Source of the DNA: GCA-1730015 sp964550655
GTDB taxonomy: Bacteria; Pseudomonadota; Gammaproteobacteria; Granulosicoccales; Granulosicoccaceae
Direction: 5' to 3'
Length of the DNA: 17,421 nucleotides
Assembly: GCA_964550655.1 (NCBI GenBank)
Contig: CAZKAQ010000075.1
Coordinates: forward strand, 1 to 17,421
A model generated the notes under the pieces. The model was given only the letters and a program-made list of their open reading frames with translations. It was not told the DNA's origin and made no database searches. Shown here in pieces: positions 15,083 to 17,421 of this stretch. The position numbers and the translations under genes are program-made. Every line of letters starts with the position of its first letter. Within the stretch, counting starts at the first letter, position 1.

Positions 15083-16048
15083 ATGATCAAAACCACACGT
15101 CGTCAGTTCCTGGCCTCCAGTGCCGGGGTCGCTGCTCTTGGCTTGACCGGTCAGTTTGCTTTTCTTCCGTCGGCGCAGGCTGCTGATGTACGTAAAAAGG
15201 GTTTCTACAGCTACAAAGTCGGAGATATCGAAGTCATCTCCATTTATGACGGCGTTTGGCAGAATGGCGGATTTGGTGGTATCGCTGTAGATGTGTCGGA
15301 AGACCAGGTTAAATCTGCGCTAAGCAAAGCGGGCCTTACAACCGACTACATTCCGATAGAGTTCGCGTTAACGGTAGTCAAGACCGGTGGCAAGACCATT
15401 ATGCTGGATGCCGGAACCGGTGGTCAGCTTGCACCAACTGCAGGACTTGCCGCCGGTGGCGGTTTTGAAGCAGCGGGAATCACACCGGATAGCATCGACA
15501 CCATCATGATCAGCCACATGCATCCTGATCACATTTTTGGATTAATGGAAAAAGACACCAATGCTCCGGTATTTCCGGATGCCGAGATTGTAGTCAGTGA
15601 AACGGAGTACGACTTCTGGACTGATCCGGCGATTATCGAGAAGTTACCGGAACGACGCCAGGGTCTGGCAAAACGTATTCAGGCAACATTCCCGGAGTGG
15701 AAAAACGTCACGCGATTCAATGGTGAAAAAGAACTCGCGCCTGGTATAAGAGCGGTCGAGAGTTTTGGACATTCACCCGGTCACGTCAGCTTTCATATCA
15801 GTTCCGGTGATGATGAGCTGTTGTTGATTGGCGATGCGATCATCGTGCCTGCTTTGTTCCTTGCGAATCTCGACTGGCAGCTCTCATTTGATTCTGATAA
15901 AGCTCAGGCAACGGCAACACGTAAGTCAATTGTTGAGAAGGCGATAGCCGATAACATGACCATTGGTGGTTATCATTTTGGTTTTCCCAATGCCGGTAAA
16001 ATTGAGAAAGACGGCGCCGATCACGTGTTTGTACCAGCCACGGTATAA
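15083..16048 (+). CDS. Tat-exported metallo-beta-lactamase-fold hydrolase
   Basis: A 321-residue periplasmic hydrolase. The start at 15083 is supported by AGGAG 9 nt upstream and yields a twin-arginine signal (TTRRQFLASS, RR at 6-7, hydrophobic stretch 11-29, likely cleavage after AQA at 31-33); the upstream ATG at 15020 would bury it. The metallo-beta-lactamase fold is shown by the metal site HMHPDH (145-150), GHSPGH (229-234), GDAI with Asp251 (250-253) and GYHFGFP (296-302, His298), the full set for a dinuclear zinc centre. Tat export suggests that the protein folds, and perhaps loads metal, before export. The family is broad (lactonases, sulfatases, thiol hydrolases), so the substrate cannot be assigned. 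It stands 370 bases after the flavoprotein and may have its own promoter. Confidence 0.9.
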   Translation: MIKTTRRQFLASSAGVAALGLTGQFAFLPSAQAADVRKKGFYSYKVGDIEVISIYDGVWQNGGFGGIAVDVSEDQVKSALSKAGLTTDYIPIEFALTVVKTGGKTIMLDAGTGGQLAPTAGLAAGGGFEAAGITPDSIDTIMISHMHPDHIFGLMEKDTNAPVFPDAEIVVSETEYDFWTDPAIIEKLPERRQGLAKRIQATFPEWKNVTRFNGEKELAPGIRAVESFGHSPGHVSFHISSGDDELLLIGDAIIVPALFLANLDWQLSFDSDKAQATATRKSIVEKAIADNMTIGGYHFGFPNAGKIEKDGADHVFVPATV

Positions 16049-16103
16049 GTATCGTATGTAGCAGTTAAACCTGACCCTACTGTGGTGTGGTTACAGGTTG
16101 AGT

Positions 16104-16131
16104 ATGCTTCCCGGGGTTAACCGGGAAGCAT
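16104..16131 (+). terminator. Strong hairpin after the Tat hydrolase gene
   Basis: ATGCTTCCCGG (16104-16114) pairs perfectly with CCGGGAAGCAT (16121-16131) around a 6-nt loop, 55 bases after the hydrolase stop. Only a short T-stretch follows, so the termination signal is imperfect. A weaker inverted pair, AACCTG (16068-16073) and CAGGTT (16094-16099), lies just upstream. Confidence 0.6.
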
Positions 16132-16242
16132 GCTTTGAATTCTTCGTACGCAGTGTTTCAGACATATCTATCCTTCACTGCTTTACCTCTAAAGCAAAGA
16201 CAGTCATCCGTGTGTAATCCCCGGTGTCTGCGTTATTCCAAT

Positions 16243-16288
16243 AGTCACATTTTTTGTATTTCAGGCCTGGGTTAACTTGAATGTGACT
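16243..16288. repeat. Perfect 9-bp inverted repeat with 28-nt interior
   Basis: AGTCACATT (16243-16251) and AATGTGACT (16280-16288) are exact inverted copies. The interior contains the 8-bp palindrome CAGGCCTG (16262-16269). It could be an RNA stem or a pair of distant half-sites; no function is evident. Confidence 0.4.
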
Positions 16289-16353
16289 CTACGCCATTAT
16301 GCCGCTCAGCTTCCCTGAGTTGACTGATGGCTTTATCTGATCTGGAAGTCTGT

Positions 16354-16388
16354 ATAGCGTCCGAGCAACTTACCGGTAAGAACGCTAT
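16354..16388. repeat. Nested inverted repeat around a 12-bp palindrome
   Basis: ATAGCGT (16354-16360) and ACGCTAT (16382-16388) flank CTTACCGGTAAG (16369-16380), itself a perfect palindrome. The symmetry is not centred exactly because 8 bases separate the left arm and 1 base the right. It could be an operator or a structured RNA. Confidence 0.4.
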
Positions 16389-17099
16389 GACAGTAACGAT
16401 AACGGTACATGTTATTTTGACACAAGGCTCCGGTACGGCTTGGTAAAAAGTGTTGGAAATTGACCGATGGCAGTCTGTTTGCAGATTCAGTCTTGTAAGT
16501 GCACAGCTCGAAAGGATGTTTTTTTGCGACACTTGGGAAGGCTTTCGTCGCTGTCAATAATACATAGATCAGATGCATTTCAGTAGGTAATCAAGCTCAA
16601 CGCTATGTCGCCTGAGCAGCATGCTTGTAAGGTCTGAATTAGATGAGATCTATAACTGATTATTCAGTGTGTTTTTCTGAGTATAAGTTGAGCAGTTGAC
16701 ATGTTTTGCTCCTTTCAATTATCACCCAATTCTCACACCGACATGATCGTTACGCTTCTGTTATAACTTCATGATTCATCATTTATAAACCAGTCTTCTG
16801 AAAAAAAACGTCCCGCTACATTTATATTCAGTAACGTTGTAAACCTCATGAAAAAAGCGCGCCCTGCCGAAGTGTAGTTCATGGCAGGAGAACTGCAACA
16901 GATAGACTTCTTTAAGGCTTAAAGTTAATGCACTTTCTCATTTGCCTATGGCTTAGCCAGGGTGAAAAAAACATCATTTTCCGCTGAAATCTTTAGTTAC
17001 CAGAATGCCATCAACATGGAATTTGGCGCATACAATGCCAAAGTATCAGTTCTGATGTCACAGACATTTTCAATTCAAACCAGAGTTAGTTCATTACAA

Positions 17100-17421
17100 A
17101 TGAAATTTAAAACGCAGCTCGCAAGACGGGCGATTTTTGTTGTACCACTTCTTGTGGCCATTACGTCAGTACCTCAAAGCGTCAATGCGCAGTCCAGCCG
17201 ACCAGTTTGCTCCAGCGCCAGCAGCGACTCCGATGGTGATGGTTTTGGCTTTGAGAATAATCGCACCTGCATCGTGGACACGTCGAGTGGTTCGGCTTCC
17301 AGCAGTAATAATTCCGGTTCTTCCAGATTCCCGGCATGTGCCAGCAGTCAATCTGATCCTGATGGCGATGGATTCGGTTTTGAGAATGGCCGTACCTGTT
17401 CGGTAACCAGTTCCAGCAGCA
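17100..17421 (+). CDS. Partial secreted protein with C-x19-C DGDGFGFEN repeats and Ser-rich linkers
   Basis: The frame from ATG 17100 is open to the right edge (107 residues). A Sec signal peptide is clear: basic start MKFKTQLARR, hydrophobic core 11-22, likely cleavage after VNA (28-30). Two modules follow, C37-C57 and C80-C100, each C-x19-C containing DGDGFGFEN and ending R-T-C, with Ser/Asn/Gly-rich linkers between and after them. The D-x-D-G-D-G run resembles calcium-binding loops, while GFGFEN-x-RTC recalls GWGWEN-x-RSC of CBM10 cellulose-binding modules. Ser-rich linkers with small modules at the N-terminus are typical of secreted polysaccharide-degrading enzymes of marine gammaproteobacteria, so a carbohydrate-active domain may follow; that is inference. 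The ribosome binding site is weak (GAG about 14 nt upstream), but no better start is seen. Confidence 0.75.
   Translation, partial: MKFKTQLARRAIFVVPLLVAITSVPQSVNAQSSRPVCSSASSDSDGDGFGFENNRTCIVDTSSGSASSSNNSGSSRFPACASSQSDPDGDGFGFENGRTCSVTSSSS

Larger units (their letters stand above)
16132..17099. other. About 1 kb with no convincing gene
   Basis: No ORF on either strand shows a good start, ribosome binding site or recognisable protein; the two overlapping minus-strand frames around 16272-16578 look like chance. Several inverted repeats cluster at 16243-16388 (listed separately). A TTGACA at 16696-16701 with TATCAC 18 bases later, and TATAAC at 16762-16767, are possible promoter elements for the gene at 17100. 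The region could hold a regulatory RNA, a long leader or a decayed gene; none could be shown. Confidence 0.5.

Noticed and set aside
16272..16578. Two overlapping minus-strand ORFs of 81-86 codons in the long intergenic region
   Set aside because: They overlap each other in different frames, lack ribosome binding sites and show no recognisable composition or motif.
17137..17406. Plus-strand 89-codon ORF at the right edge
   Set aside because: It runs in a different frame inside the clearly secreted, repeat-bearing frame from 17100 and shows no protein-like features.

Overview
The window looks like chromosomal DNA of a marine gammaproteobacterium or close relative. Grounds for this are moderate GC, a short bacterial-type ATP sulfurylase, TRAP-TAXI transport, a cis-3-hydroxyproline dehydratase and secreted proteins with Cys/Trp-Gly-Trp modules common in marine polysaccharide degraders. 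The taxonomic call is inference. No rRNA, tRNA, CRISPR, transposase or phage gene was seen. Both ends cut through genes for secreted proteins.

Layout. (1) 2-1081, plus strand: the C-terminal end of a surface or secreted protein with a beta/gamma-crystallin-like motif, an Ig/cadherin-like domain and an Lcl (DUF1566) domain, followed by a strong hairpin. (2) 1204-4714, minus strand: an MDR-family oxidoreductase, a cis-3-hydroxy-L-proline dehydratase (enolase superfamily) and ATP sulfurylase (sat). (3) 4976-9860, plus strand: a tightly coupled operon made of a small Sec-secreted Cys-rich protein (one CxxCH motif, two near-identical C-x20-C repeats), a MacB/LolD-type ATPase, two FtsX/MacB-type permeases and a MacA/HlyD-type adaptor. 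Its promoter region carries a perfect 26-bp palindrome lying across a 19-bp -35/-10 spacer. (4) 10217-16048, plus strand: a TAXI-type TRAP binding protein, an intrinsic terminator, the fused TRAP permease, a ferredoxin/rubredoxin-reductase-like flavoprotein and a Tat-exported metallo-beta-lactamase-fold hydrolase. (5) 16049-17099: about 1 kb without a convincing gene but with several inverted repeats. (6) 17100 to the right edge: the start of another secreted protein with two C-x19-C repeats containing a DGDGFGFEN core and Ser-rich linkers.

How the genes may work together. The most unusual unit is region 3. The Cys-rich secreted protein ends in TAATG, so its stop codon overlaps the ATPase start, and the next two gene junctions are ATGA overlaps. 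MacAB-type pumps take substrates from the periplasm, so a Sec-exported, disulfide-capable polypeptide made from the same transcript could be a substrate, sensor or partner of the pump. No outer-membrane channel gene is present, so a TolC-like protein would have to come from elsewhere. The repeats in this protein and in the partial gene at the right edge resemble the Trp-Gly-Trp/Ser-Cys half of CBM10 carbohydrate-binding modules. Region 4 is an uptake unit of unknown substrate in which the terminator after the binding-protein gene probably raises binding protein over permease. Region 2 pairs hydroxyproline-type catabolism with an isolated sat.
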